IMG/VR virus record: IMGVR_UViG_3300035670_000067
Span: 1-64,000 of that record
Length of the DNA: 64,000 nucleotides
Direction: 5' to 3' (one strand)
From: a virus
Position numbers and translations under genes: made by a program. The notes under the pieces were generated by a model, which was not told the DNA's origin, did not search any database, and saw nothing but the letters and a program-made list of their open reading frames with translations. Position 1 is the stretch's first letter, and each line of letters begins with the position of its first letter. Positions 52,181 through 60,613 of the stretch are shown piece by piece.

Positions 52181-53742
52181 TACTCGCCTAAGAGGTATAG
52201 ATTGCGATAGTGGTTACTTACTTTGACTTCCTTCAAAAGCATATCAATCATAGTAGCTAATTTTTCTTGATTCCCGTCAAAATGCTTTTCACAAATCTTT
52301 AATGTCTGAATAAATCCGTATATGAGTTGTTTTTCTTCATCAGTAAAGGTGGACATAATGGTGTCATTAAAAACATTGTCTGTATTTAGACGCTCTTTTG
52401 CACACTTCACAATCAGAGATAAAGCAGAATCAACAATATCCTTCTTGGGTTTCTGCTGAGTCTGTTGACCACTACCCTGTCTGGAAGGCGGCACTATTCT
52501 GCCAGATGGATCAACTTGCCCACCGCCAGGAAGAATATTAATCGGCGTATCACCCCATGGAACTTTAGACATACCCTTCTTAGCGCGTCTTTCATTAATG
52601 ACTATAACGCCATTTCTAAGATCGTCACTATCTATTCTCCCTTCTGTCTCTGCATCTTCAAGATCGATAGCGCCAAACTCTAACTTTAGATCCATAAAAC
52701 CAAAACCGTCTTCTATGATCTCTTTTGTATAAGCGTAAGCTTCTTTATTCAATATAGGTTTTAGCGCACCATTCTTATAAATGCGAACTTGTTCTGCAGA
52801 ATTCAATTTGCCGGTAGTCTCATCAACTATACCCATGATGAATGGCTGCATCTTGAAAACAGCAAAAATTCTATTTCTTATTTCCTTGCCATATTCAGAG
52901 AATTCCATATCTTTATTATTGAGCGCTATTCTAACCCAACTCAGCTTATCACTATTCGTAATAAATGTCCTATGTGAATTACTTGCCCCCTTAAACTTAG
53001 ATTCCCAGTATTCTCTGAATTTCTTTAATTCTGTTCTGCTTAATCCAGGAACAGTCAAAACACCGCGAGCCTCTGCGCCATTGATAAAATTGTTCGAATT
53101 GTAATTAGCTCTGAGCAGATCTGTTGCCACACTATTCGCGACAACGTCTATTGGCTTTAATCCGTATGGTGTAGAACTCATGGGCAAGATGTTCAGAAGA
53201 ATTATTTCGTCCTTATCAAACTTAGGCGAATCTTCTGTAACGATCCCATTAGAAGTCTGTATGTAAGTATTCTTTTCGTAAAGATTACCACTTTTGTCTG
53301 TTCTTATTTTGATCGAAGCAGATTTTATCGCATAAATTTCTCTAAGAAGTTTCTGCCGCTTAACCTTTTCTATTGTACCGTATCCCCATATCAGAAGATC
53401 ACGTAAGAACTTTTCTCTTATTTCTCTAAACGACTCTTTGTTTAGATTGGGGTCGTTCAAGAATTCTGTGACGACTTCTATACGGCTCTTTACTTTACCA
53501 TCTATCTTTTGGTCTTTGTCCTTAGGCACTATTGACCAATTTGTCTGTGTGCAATCGTCAACTATTCTGTTGATCGTAGCAAACAGCCATTCATTCGCAT
53601 GATATAATTCAAAGGCGTCACTATTACTTACTCTGATGAACATTTCTTGGATAGGTGCGCCACTACGCACAAACCCATCTATTTCGCCAGATGCATCTTT
53701 TATAATCAGCCCGGTCGCTTCTGATAACGTCAGTCTTTTCAT
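52180..53742 (-). CDS. Portal protein
   Basis: Protein of 520 aa. 'NEWLFATINRIVDDCTQTNW' near residue 50, 'LLIWGYGTIEKVKRQKLLRE', 'LPMSSTPYGLKPIDVVANSV' (the portal Pro-x-G-x-S region), and the stem segment 'LTVPGLSRTELKKFREYWES' with later 'FGAIDLEDAETEGRIDSDDL' are classic HK97/SPP1-type portal features. It forms the packaging ring at one vertex. A Gly/Gln-rich linker (~425-450) precedes a C-terminal helical domain. Confidence 0.9.
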   Translation of the reverse strand: MKRLTLSEATGLIIKDASGEIDGFVRSGAPIQEMFIRVSNSDAFELYHANEWLFATINRIVDDCTQTNWSIVPKDKDQKIDGKVKSRIEVVTEFLNDPNLNKESFREIREKFLRDLLIWGYGTIEKVKRQKLLREIYAIKSASIKIRTDKSGNLYEKNTYIQTSNGIVTEDSPKFDKDEIILLNILPMSSTPYGLKPIDVVANSVATDLLRANYNSNNFINGAEARGVLTVPGLSRTELKKFREYWESKFKGASNSHRTFITNSDKLSWVRIALNNKDMEFSEYGKEIRNRIFAVFKMQPFIMGIVDETTGKLNSAEQVRIYKNGALKPILNKEAYAYTKEIIEDGFGFMDLKLEFGAIDLEDAETEGRIDSDDLRNGVIVINERRAKKGMSKVPWGDTPINILPGGGQVDPSGRIVPPSRQGSGQQTQQKPKKDIVDSALSLIVKCAKERLNTDNVFNDTIMSTFTDEEKQLIYGFIQTLKICEKHFDGNQEKLATMIDMLLKEVKVSNHYRNLYLLGE

Positions 53743-53770
53743 CTACAAGTCTCCATAGAGCCTATATCTG

Positions 53771-56047
53771 TCAATCAATCCCACTAATATTCACATCACT
53801 AAATTCAATGGCAACTTGTGAAGTCTGGTTTATTTCGCAATTATAAACTGATCCGAAAATACTATCTATAACGTCTTTCCCATAACCGGTAGGATGATCA
53901 ACTTTGTTGCCCTTCAAATATTTCAAATGTCTGGATTCTCTTGCGAAAATATAATCATAAGGATATTCAACTCTATTTTCAACAAAACAATTCTTTGCTT
54001 TTACTGGAACTTCATCTGTTCTGTCAAGCGAAAGTAAATCTGTATCTATACCTCTATCTTCAAGCGATTGCTTGAACATGTGAGAGTTGTAACTGTCTGC
54101 TGTTATCTTGGCAATCTTGAATCCGCGCTTCAATAATGCCATGACAATATATTGCAAGATTCCGGTATAGTATATCTCACCATTTTTCAGCAATCGCACA
54201 TCAACTTTATCAGATGGATCTATCCATCCTATGAAATCAAGTTTGATTAGTGGCTTATCTTGCCACATTTCATCATCATCTACATCTTTAGGCTTTTCTT
54301 CTTTTGACAGATCTTCAGTCAACGGATCTGGCTCATTCATCGCTTTAGAAAACTCTTTGTTTTCGAGCGGATCGACTCTAACCTTGACCCAGCCAACGCA
54401 ATGAGTTAGTGAAAATGCGGTTTTATCCTTATTCTTCGATAAGTCGAAGTGCATATAGTAATCTGCTTCTATATCAGGAGTAAACCAGTCAGCAAACGCA
54501 CCATTCCCACGATATGGATTAGCAGTACAATTTTCATATTCTCTGCAAGCATACTTATTCTGTGTCAATGCTCTTTTCTGATAAACCGGACACTGCCTGC
54601 ATGTCTCGCAAACATTCTTATCGACAAATTCTGGGTCTCCCCAAAATGTCTCTATAACACCCATCGGCACAGCACCGAAATCTCGCATAGTCCTGCGATA
54701 ATCTCGTTCAAGCTGCTGCTTAAAATCGTCTTTTGTCAACTTAGGATGTATTTCCCAAGTTGCCTTCTGAACAGCGTATGCGCTTTTGTTCGTTTCAGAG
54801 ATTCTTTTTAATTCATAGAACTTATGCATCACGAAGTCGTCGTCATACCGCGGTGTCGTAATTCCGATCATTTTATAATGTTCTGGAAATCTAGTCTTGC
54901 ACGAACCAAATGCTGCTTCCCAACATTCTTCCGCCTTTGATTCTCCAGAGTCATCGTCTGTTCCTCCAGAAGAAGCCAAGAAGAATGCTATTTCGTCACC
55001 AACCCATTGAAGAGTGTTGTACCCAAGCCACCCAAAGGCTTGGGAGTTGCCGCTCAACGCAACCAAATTCTTTTGAAAGAAAACTGCTTGAACACTCGGG
55101 GTGTCATATTTCTTTTCAAACCAAGCACAATTCTGCAAATGACCAAGAAATTCTTTGAAGAATACGTTCTTTGCTTGATTTTCGTTTCTTGCAACGTTGA
55201 TGAAATATATGGGAGATCCCGGTGAAAGACCATAATATGACTGTGGGCTATACATGCACAAGCAACGATATATTCCATAAAGGTGTATAATACTAGAGAT
55301 GAAGTCTTTACCACTATTTTCAGGATATAATCCATTAGCGCAATAATTGTGATATGGATGGTCGCAGATTATATCATAGACCAATTCTGTTTTTCTAGGT
55401 TGGATGGATTCTAGACTAACCCAATGTATATTCGCAATGTGTTTATGTCGAGCTTCTGCAATTTCTGTCGGATTAATCGTCGGCGACAAAAATGTTCGCG
55501 GTGCCGCCATATAATCTCCAATAGACATCTTAGATATCGGAATTTTTCCCTTTCCTACAACATCTATGTTATGTTCATCTGTTGCATCGAGATACATCCC
55601 ATTAGAAAACGTGTATCTCTTTGTTTTTTGTAATCCTCTGGCAACGCACAACCCCTTATTCCAAATTTCTTTATTATTTTCATCTCTGCTCTGGACAATA
55701 ACCATTTGCCCGCACAACGATGACATTTTTCTAGGGCCACCATTTGTCCAAATTATTGTTTCTCCAGAAAGACAACCTTTTCCTAATAATAACAAAGCCT
55801 CACGCACTTCAGGTTTTGTAACTTCTACAGCAATTTCCATAATTTTAGGACGACAACCGCGACCAGTTCTAGGATTGAATTTACAATTTAGATATTCTTT
55901 ACTCTCTATAAATTCTACGATGTCTACAGGCTGTGTTTCCCAAATATCTTCTGGCGATGTCCCTATAGAGTGCGCCAAATATTTGAATGGATCAGCAACA
56001 AATTGATTTTCGTGTCCTCTTGAAATCTTGCGTGATTGTGCTGGCAT
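53771..56047 (-). CDS. terL: Terminase large subunit with an in-frame mini-intein in Walker A
   Basis: Protein of 758 aa as encoded, 605 after splicing. The ATPase P-loop is interrupted: 'ALLLLGKG' then the intein (92-244), then 'SGKDFISSIIHLYG'. Removing it restores GKGSGKD. Walker B is 'LQWVGDEIAFF'. The nuclease domain has 'YMHFDLSKNKDKTAFSL', 'KITADSYNSHMF' and 'GKDVIDSIFGSVYN' as its acidic metal ligands. A Cys cluster, 'CETCRQCPVYQ...CREYENC', lies between the two domains. It packages DNA into the prohead. TAATG-coupled to the small upstream gene. Confidence 0.92.
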   Translation of the reverse strand: MPAQSRKISRGHENQFVADPFKYLAHSIGTSPEDIWETQPVDIVEFIESKEYLNCKFNPRTGRGCRPKIMEIAVEVTKPEVREALLLLGKGCLSGETIIWTNGGPRKMSSLCGQMVIVQSRDENNKEIWNKGLCVARGLQKTKRYTFSNGMYLDATDEHNIDVVGKGKIPISKMSIGDYMAAPRTFLSPTINPTEIAEARHKHIANIHWVSLESIQPRKTELVYDIICDHPYHNYCANGLYPENSGKDFISSIIHLYGIYRCLCMYSPQSYYGLSPGSPIYFINVARNENQAKNVFFKEFLGHLQNCAWFEKKYDTPSVQAVFFQKNLVALSGNSQAFGWLGYNTLQWVGDEIAFFLASSGGTDDDSGESKAEECWEAAFGSCKTRFPEHYKMIGITTPRYDDDFVMHKFYELKRISETNKSAYAVQKATWEIHPKLTKDDFKQQLERDYRRTMRDFGAVPMGVIETFWGDPEFVDKNVCETCRQCPVYQKRALTQNKYACREYENCTANPYRGNGAFADWFTPDIEADYYMHFDLSKNKDKTAFSLTHCVGWVKVRVDPLENKEFSKAMNEPDPLTEDLSKEEKPKDVDDDEMWQDKPLIKLDFIGWIDPSDKVDVRLLKNGEIYYTGILQYIVMALLKRGFKIAKITADSYNSHMFKQSLEDRGIDTDLLSLDRTDEVPVKAKNCFVENRVEYPYDYIFARESRHLKYLKGNKVDHPTGYGKDVIDSIFGSVYNCEINQTSQVAIEFSDVNISGID
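55316..55774 (-). other. Mini-intein (153 residues) inside the terminase P-loop
   Basis: Residues 92-244 of the terminase gene. It starts with Cys ('CLSGETIIWTNGGPRKM'), has block B 'MYLDATDEHNIDVV' (T-x-x-H) and a block F/G end 'LVYDIICDHPYHNYCANGLY' with final 'PEN' before Ser+1. No endonuclease domain. The residue before the terminal Asn is Glu rather than the usual His, an unusual splice-junction state. Confidence 0.9.
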
Positions 56048-56277
56048 TAGAACTTACCAAATGTCACGATATTGTTTAAGAACAAACGATAAACAAACGA
56101 TCCCTTCATACCCAATAATTCTTTGTCGATCTGCACACGCAAATCAGCAAATGGTACAGAAATCAATTTCATTCTATATATTCTCAACTTTTTACTACGC
56201 AGCGATTCATCTACTTCATTAGAAGACATATACTTGAAATATAATCTGAGATATTTTCTAAGTTTTGACATCTTCAT
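56047..56277 (-). CDS. Small basic hypothetical protein before the terminase, 76 aa
   Basis: Basic helical sequence ('MKMSKLRKYLRLYFKYMSSN', 'RSKKLRIYRMKLISVPFADL'). Coupled to terminase by TAATG and overlapping the preceding gene by 20 bases; the second Met (third codon) could also start it. Function unknown; a packaging accessory is possible from position. Confidence 0.55.
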   Translation of the reverse strand: MKMSKLRKYLRLYFKYMSSNEVDESLRSKKLRIYRMKLISVPFADLRVQIDKELLGMKGSFVYRLFLNNIVTFGKF

Positions 56278-57085
56278 GTGACACTTCTATCACTTTGCCA
56301 ACGCCAGAAGTAGTTTTGACACTAGCTTCCATAAGTCCTCTGCGTATTGCAGATTGGACTTCTGTATCCTTAACATGTAATCCTATCAGCTCAACTATAG
56401 TTCTAAGAATAATCTTGAATCCGTCAGGCGTCAAGAAAAAGTCTGATTTTCTTTCGACTTTATCTATTCTCTCTATTGACTTGCCTATTGAGTCAACCAA
56501 TCTGGATATTCTATCTATTACCTGCCCATCAGTAAGTGAAGTTTCATTATCCACAATTTCTTTGATCAGAAAGAATTTCTCACCATTTCCCAAATGCTCT
56601 GCGGATAACGTCTCTTCTATGGCCTTAAGAAGTTTGTTGGGATTCTTTACTGGCTTATGCCTACTGAACCTATCTATGTATTGCGTAAGCATAACGCGCA
56701 GTGTGGCTAATTCTTTCTTGTGATCCAAAATATCTGGATCATTAATGAAAACAGTTAACACATCTGCCAATTGTTCGGTATACACACCCTTATACTTATC
56801 TAAGGCGGATGCAGTCCCGCTAACTAAGGCTCTCGTATTTGCTCCACCATGGAATCTACAATATAAACTTCCATCAGATGCTGCTCTTTTACATCTAACT
56901 TTAGGCAGATCATATAACTTTTTATTCTCTTCGTCTCGCTGATGCTTCATCCTAAAGCATCGCAACTTGCCACCCTTTACTCTATGTTCAATGGGAATAT
57001 CTTCACCAGACATCCCTATAAGATGCCCGTGTTCTTTATAAAGTTGGCGTCTTGCCTTCTTTTCTTTTGCAAAGTCTCTGGTCAT
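56258..57085 (-). CDS. Probable small terminase subunit (HGG-motif protein)
   Basis: Protein of 275 aa with the Cys/His motif 'RCKRAASDGSLYCRFHGGAN', which recurs in proteins encoded just upstream of large terminases. The rest is helical ('KELATLRVMLTQYIDRFSRH', 'DGQVIDRISRLVDSIGKSIE'). A DNA-recognition role in packaging is likely by motif and position, but I see no standard small-terminase HTH, so other roles remain open. Confidence 0.5.
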   Translation of the reverse strand: MTRDFAKEKKARRQLYKEHGHLIGMSGEDIPIEHRVKGGKLRCFRMKHQRDEENKKLYDLPKVRCKRAASDGSLYCRFHGGANTRALVSGTASALDKYKGVYTEQLADVLTVFINDPDILDHKKELATLRVMLTQYIDRFSRHKPVKNPNKLLKAIEETLSAEHLGNGEKFFLIKEIVDNETSLTDGQVIDRISRLVDSIGKSIERIDKVERKSDFFLTPDGFKIILRTIVELIGLHVKDTEVQSAIRRGLMEASVKTTSGVGKVIEVSHEDVKT

Positions 57086-57131
57086 GTTTCTTTCCGTCTA
57101 ATAGAAAGAATAACCAGCTGGAACAATCTAA

Positions 57132-57539
57132 TTAGTTCTTAGTTAACCATTCAAATATGGCTCTTATAACAGCCATCAATGTAACCGCTGATATTCCACT
57201 TCCCGCCACTACAGCGGCAGTTCTTTTCCTACTTGGTTTTCTGCCGCGCAGCCATTCTATATCCCCCTCCATTTTCAAAATCTTTTTAGAAATACAGATA
57301 TCGTTAACTTCCATTTTCTCAATTTGTCCACTCATAGAATCTATTTGTCCACGCATATTATCTATAGAAGTCTTATGTCCCTCTAACATCTGCCTTATAC
57401 CGACCACCCTACCCAAGGGATCGCCAACAATCGCTTCCTTTAATACGTTTAACGAATCATCTATACTATCAAACCGTCTATCGCCGGATTGCTTATGTTC
57501 GCGACATTCTTTTATAGATACTGGGCGATCATCAGACAT
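57132..57539 (-). CDS. XhlA-like coiled-coil membrane protein
   Basis: Protein of 135 aa. A long coiled coil (~20-95, 'GIRQMLEGHKTSIDNMRGQI') is followed by basic 'RGRKPSRKRTAAV' and a C-terminal membrane span ('GSGISAVTLMAVIRAIFEWL'). This order matches the haemolysin XhlA family of phage lysis-associated membrane proteins. TAATG-coupled to the gene before. No endolysin is next to it. Confidence 0.65.
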   Translation of the reverse strand: MSDDRPVSIKECREHKQSGDRRFDSIDDSLNVLKEAIVGDPLGRVVGIRQMLEGHKTSIDNMRGQIDSMSGQIEKMEVNDICISKKILKMEGDIEWLRGRKPSRKRTAAVVAGSGISAVTLMAVIRAIFEWLTKN

Positions 57540-58129
57540 TAGGTGTTCTTATCTATGTGTTCGTACCATTCTAATCTAACATTCGTCAAATTTGAATTTG
57601 TTCCTGAAGTTAGTCTAAGCAAGTACTTTGTATTTCTCTTCAAGATCAATTCTTCATCATTTCTAACTATCGAAGCTGATCTGGCTTGCGCTGATGCACC
57701 ACCGCCCTTATAAGTATGGATCAACCTTCCATCTGTTGAACCGCCAGTTATTCCCTTGTGAATAGTGACTGTCGCAGCAGTCGAACTATTCCTATTATTA
57801 TTTCCAACAGTTTGTAAAGTAGTTCCAACTCTATCTGAATCTTCATATAAATCAAATTGCGTTATAGCCGAACCATCTAAATCAAACAACATATGAGCAT
57901 ATTTGGTTGAATTCGGTGTAGTGATCAAATAAACCTGAGCTTCTGAACTATTCAGTGCTACTGAATCGGTATAAATGAAGTGAGATCCTGCATGGATCTC
58001 ATGATGCGCGTAATCTATTATCTGAAGTGTATTCGTAGTCTTATCAACGCCAGAAATCCCATTAACCCATTTAATCCCACCAATAATCAGTGGTTTTATG
58101 AGTCTTTCTATAGCTGTTGATATCACCAT
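57539..58129 (-). CDS. Virion decoration-like protein, 196 aa
   Basis: Beta-rich protein: 'NTLQIIDYAHHEIHAGSHFI', 'YTDSVALNSSEAQVYLITTP', 'NTKYLLRLTSGTNSNLTNV'. The 'HHEIHAGSHF' segment recurs in small phage virion proteins that I know only as structural or hypothetical. TAATG start with GGGAG upstream, coupled to the 94-aa gene. Confidence 0.6.
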   Translation of the reverse strand: MVISTAIERLIKPLIIGGIKWVNGISGVDKTTNTLQIIDYAHHEIHAGSHFIYTDSVALNSSEAQVYLITTPNSTKYAHMLFDLDGSAITQFDLYEDSDRVGTTLQTVGNNNRNSSTAATVTIHKGITGGSTDGRLIHTYKGGGASAQARSASIVRNDEELILKRNTKYLLRLTSGTNSNLTNVRLEWYEHIDKNT

Positions 58130-58413
58130 TAATCTCCCATGTAATCATTGGCACCGAGGTATGAATTGGGACTAAAAGCGAAATATGCAGCCGCGCCAGC
58201 CATATCGCTTCTTCTTGCCCAACGAATAATGGTATCATTTCCTACAGTGTGCGTTCTGCGAACCGCCCATTCTGAAGTTGCTCTACTGGTCCCAACGTCT
58301 GCAAAGAATTCATAAACATAATCAACACCGCTGATTGTAACTTCAACAGTGACTTTATCAATAATGTCAGCAAACTGATTACCAACACTATTGAAAATCT
58401 TAGGCTTTGACAT
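58129..58413 (-). CDS. Small virion-like protein, 94 aa
   Basis: Beta-rich: 'ADIIDKVTVEVTISGVDYVY' then 'ATSEWAVRRTHTVGNDTII'. No motif known. It forms a translationally coupled pair with the decoration-like gene and is therefore probably structural. Confidence 0.55.
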   Translation of the reverse strand: MSKPKIFNSVGNQFADIIDKVTVEVTISGVDYVYEFFADVGTSRATSEWAVRRTHTVGNDTIIRWARRSDMAGAAAYFAFSPNSYLGANDYMGD

Positions 58414-58451
58414 TGTCTTATCCTTTTACAGAAAAATCTGTCATGCTCTGA

Positions 58452-58640
58452 TTATTTGATAACTTTCTGATCTTCAGCACCAACAACTTTCTTTGCTGCT
58501 TCTATTCTATCCTGTGTTGGAATTTCGTATTCTTTGCGCTGTCTGAATTCTTCTTGCTTGCCTCTGTTCCAGAATTTGGTCGGACGAAAATATCCAACAA
58601 CTCTACTAAACACTTCGCATTCTCTTCCGCACTTAGCCAT
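58452..58640 (-). CDS. Stand-alone glycyl-radical domain like the C-terminus of class III ribonucleotide reductase
   Basis: Protein of 62 aa starting at the ATG of a TAATG junction (58640) with AAGGA upstream. It reads 'CGRECEVFSRVVGYFRP' then 'NRGKQEEFRQRKEYEI'. R-V-x-G-Y holds the glycine that carries the radical in anaerobic NrdD, and the following N-x-G-K-Q-E-E-F is the conserved end of that enzyme. The catalytic barrel is absent here. It could act like GrcA/YfiD, a spare radical domain replacing an oxygen-damaged one of host or phage NrdD. A longer start at 58709 is less likely. Confidence 0.78.
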   Translation of the reverse strand: MAKCGRECEVFSRVVGYFRPTKFWNRGKQEEFRQRKEYEIPTQDRIEAAKKVVGAEDQKVIK

Positions 58641-59059
58641 TAGAGTAATCCTTGTCTTTGGAATCTCATTAGCTTTTCTCTGAGGGTTGTTCTTGCCATG
58701 TTCAAACATGCCGCTAAATCTGAAATGCTTACCGTATCGCCATGTTTCTTATATAACTGTAGAACTAACTCATCTATTCTTTTGCGGGCAACGTTTACCT
58801 TATGAATTCGTTCCAGTCTTTCTATCGGCGTCTCTGCATCGGCTAATCCCGTAACGGTTCTTGAAAATCCATAATTCGTATTTAATGTTTTCTTTCTAAG
58901 ACCAGAACCCAACTTATTTATGACTTCAAGTTGTTTCGTGATCTCTCCACTCAATTCTTTGAATATTTCTGAAGTTAAACTTTCAGCGCTTATTTCAGGA
59001 ACAGATTGACTTTGCTTGCTTGAGGGATCTGACATAGTGTCTTTCGAACGGCTCTTCAT
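58640..59059 (-). CDS. Helix-turn-helix protein, possible regulator
   Basis: Protein of ~139 aa. The C-terminal 45 residues, 'IDELVLQLYKKHGDTVSISD' and 'LAACLNMARTTLREKLMRFQ', form a clear helix-turn-helix of the Fis/winged type. The N-terminal half is charged and Ser-rich. It may regulate transcription or mark packaging sites. The start is ambiguous (GTG 59062, ATG 59059, ATG 59035); all overlap the phosphoesterase gene. Confidence 0.6.
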   Translation of the reverse strand: MKSRSKDTMSDPSSKQSQSVPEISAESLTSEIFKELSGEITKQLEVINKLGSGLRKKTLNTNYGFSRTVTGLADAETPIERLERIHKVNVARKRIDELVLQLYKKHGDTVSISDLAACLNMARTTLREKLMRFQRQGLL

Positions 59060-59831
59060 CACCCTGCCTCAGTAATATGCCGCCAAACTGCGGATTATGA
59101 TTTTTCCCGGCGGTTCTGGAAACAAACGGCGTTTTCATCTGCCAGCCGGGTGTCACTATAGATAACCCAGTGATTGTATTTGTCGGAATACCAACTGAAA
59201 TATATCTATGTCTGTGACTTCTAACTACAACATCAGAACGCTTTTCTCCCCATCTCATCTGATTAGCCCAGACTTCCGTTATTTCACCCATCGGTCCAGA
59301 TGATTCATAAGCCTGCCTTGATGTTGTTCCAATATGATGTGCTATGTTCACATTCCACCTGCCAACATCAATGAAAATCATCTGTGGTACTTCATCGCCA
59401 TCATATTTGTCAGCCTTCAAACAATCTGCAATCATTCTGGCTATTTCAGCAGACTGCCCGTCATGTACTTCTGTGCCGGCAGTCATCAAGAACTTGTTTA
59501 CTTTCTTGTTATGCCTAATCGGCTCTAGAATCTCAATCGCTGTATTTTTGTGATCATTCAAGTCATGACTGAATTGTGTTATGGAATTGTGATGTCTGTT
59601 ATCTACAACATCACCATTTACCACAATGGAATAACCCTCACCCTTAGTCACATCTGGAACCCATTCATTCCAGAACTCTTCCCAATACTGATACAATAAT
59701 AACTGAAATCTATTAGGCATGTATTTTCCACCACCGACCAATGTAATTCCATTTTTAGGACACATGCCGAATTTGCATCCGCCGTGTAAATCGCTAATGA
59801 TAATGAGATTATTTGTCTTCTGCGTTTTCAT
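58995..59831 (-). CDS. Calcineurin-like metallophosphoesterase
   Basis: Protein of 278 aa with the metal-binding series 'IIISDLHGGCKFG', 'SIVVNGDVVDNRHHNS', 'MTAGTEVHDGQSAE', 'NVNIAHHIGTTSR' and 'VVVRSHRHRYISVG'. Distinct from the Mre11-like gene. Similar enzymes are often encoded near phage terminases; substrate (nucleic acid or nucleotide) is unknown. Strong ribosome site AGGAGAAGGTT before ATG, after a 222-base gap. Confidence 0.78.
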   Translation of the reverse strand: MKTQKTNNLIIISDLHGGCKFGMCPKNGITLVGGGKYMPNRFQLLLYQYWEEFWNEWVPDVTKGEGYSIVVNGDVVDNRHHNSITQFSHDLNDHKNTAIEILEPIRHNKKVNKFLMTAGTEVHDGQSAEIARMIADCLKADKYDGDEVPQMIFIDVGRWNVNIAHHIGTTSRQAYESSGPMGEITEVWANQMRWGEKRSDVVVRSHRHRYISVGIPTNTITGLSIVTPGWQMKTPFVSRTAGKNHNPQFGGILLRQGDEEPFERHYVRSLKQAKSICS

Positions 59832-60007
59832 AACCTTCTCCTAGGACAACAGTTATATCAATCTGTAGCGCATCTAGAGATAAAAAGTTATTGAACGCTG
59901 TAACAAATGCGTTTTAGCCGCTCTAACACCACGCCCCACCCCGGCACATAGGCCAGCCCGCCTATTTGCGTCTAGACAGCCCCAAAAACGTTCTAGAAGC
60001 CGTTCCC

Positions 60008-60039
60008 GCCGTTGGCTGGTGCGCCACCTAGCCAACGGC
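60008..60039. terminator. Long GC hairpin after the 88-aa gene
   Basis: Perfect 10-bp stem GCCGTTGGCT / AGCCAACGGC enclosing a smaller hairpin (GGTG..CACC). It lies 15 bases after the stop at 60054 on the minus strand. There is no T run after it, so it may be an mRNA-stabilising or Rho-assisted end rather than an intrinsic terminator. The gap 59832-60053 contains nothing else recognisable. Confidence 0.5.
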
Positions 60040-60053
60040 ACAGCAAAAACCAC

Positions 60054-60320
60054 CTAAGCTATGATCTTATCGCCCTTTGCTTCCATTATCGGCATGACTC
60101 TATCTGAATTAACCCAAAACGCGCCATTCCTTCCATCCTTGAGCTTCAGCATAATGCCGCTTGGTGAAATATCAACTATCTTGACTCTTACTGGCTTCTT
60201 TTCATCGCACAGTCTGACGATGTAAGATTTGCCGCGTTTGATCTCAATAGTCTTCTCTTCAATCTTCACATCTGTACCGTTCTGCTTCTCTTCCATCTTC
60301 TCTTCCATCTTCTCTTCCAT
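60054..60320 (-). CDS. Small protein with M-E-E-K repeats, 88 aa
   Basis: It starts with three copies of Met-Glu-Glu-Lys, then 'IEIKRGKSYIVRLCDEKKPV' and 'RVKIVDISPSGIMLKLKDGR', a small beta-barrel-like body. Each 12-base repeat carries its own ATG and an AGAGAAG ahead of the next ATG, so several starts are possible. No family recognised. Confidence 0.6.
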   Translation of the reverse strand: MEEKMEEKMEEKQNGTDVKIEEKTIEIKRGKSYIVRLCDEKKPVRVKIVDISPSGIMLKLKDGRNGAFWVNSDRVMPIMEAKGDKIIA

Positions 60321-60401
60321 TTTGATTCACTTTCTTGTTCGATTTTCCAATAGCTAATACTTGTTATATTCCGGCTGCCATTACGGTAACGGCGACGGCT
60401 T

Positions 60402-60440
60402 CGGTTATATAGGCCGCCCCCTTAGGGGCGGCCATAACCG
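60402..60440. other. Large inverted repeat in an intergenic gap
   Basis: Two stacked stems: CGGTTAT / ATAACCG (7 bp) and GGCCGCCCC / GGGGCGGCC (9 bp) around CTTA, with a three-base bulge on one side. It lies in the gene-free 60321-60613 stretch together with another hairpin at 60566-60595. No T run on either strand; possible regulatory, RNA-processing or stabilising element. Confidence 0.5.
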
Positions 60441-60565
60441 TATGTCGGCGCGGACGTTTTTTGAGAGAAATTGAACATTTTCCATCTTTCCTTTCCACTG
60501 AATCTCCAATCCGATGTACGATTTGCCAGCCGGTGACTAATATCTATTACATAGAAGTCTAGAAT

Positions 60566-60595
60566 AGGTGGTAGCCCTTTAAGGGGCTACCACCT
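60566..60595 (-). terminator. Hairpin after the 167-aa gene
   Basis: 12-bp stem AGGTGGTAGCCC / GGGCTACCACCT located 19 bases after the stop at 60614, read on the minus strand. Followed by ATTCT, so only a weak T tract. Probably ends or protects the transcript of the abundant-looking gene upstream. Confidence 0.55.
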
Positions 60596-60613
60596 AACGG
60601 CCACAGCATTTGA

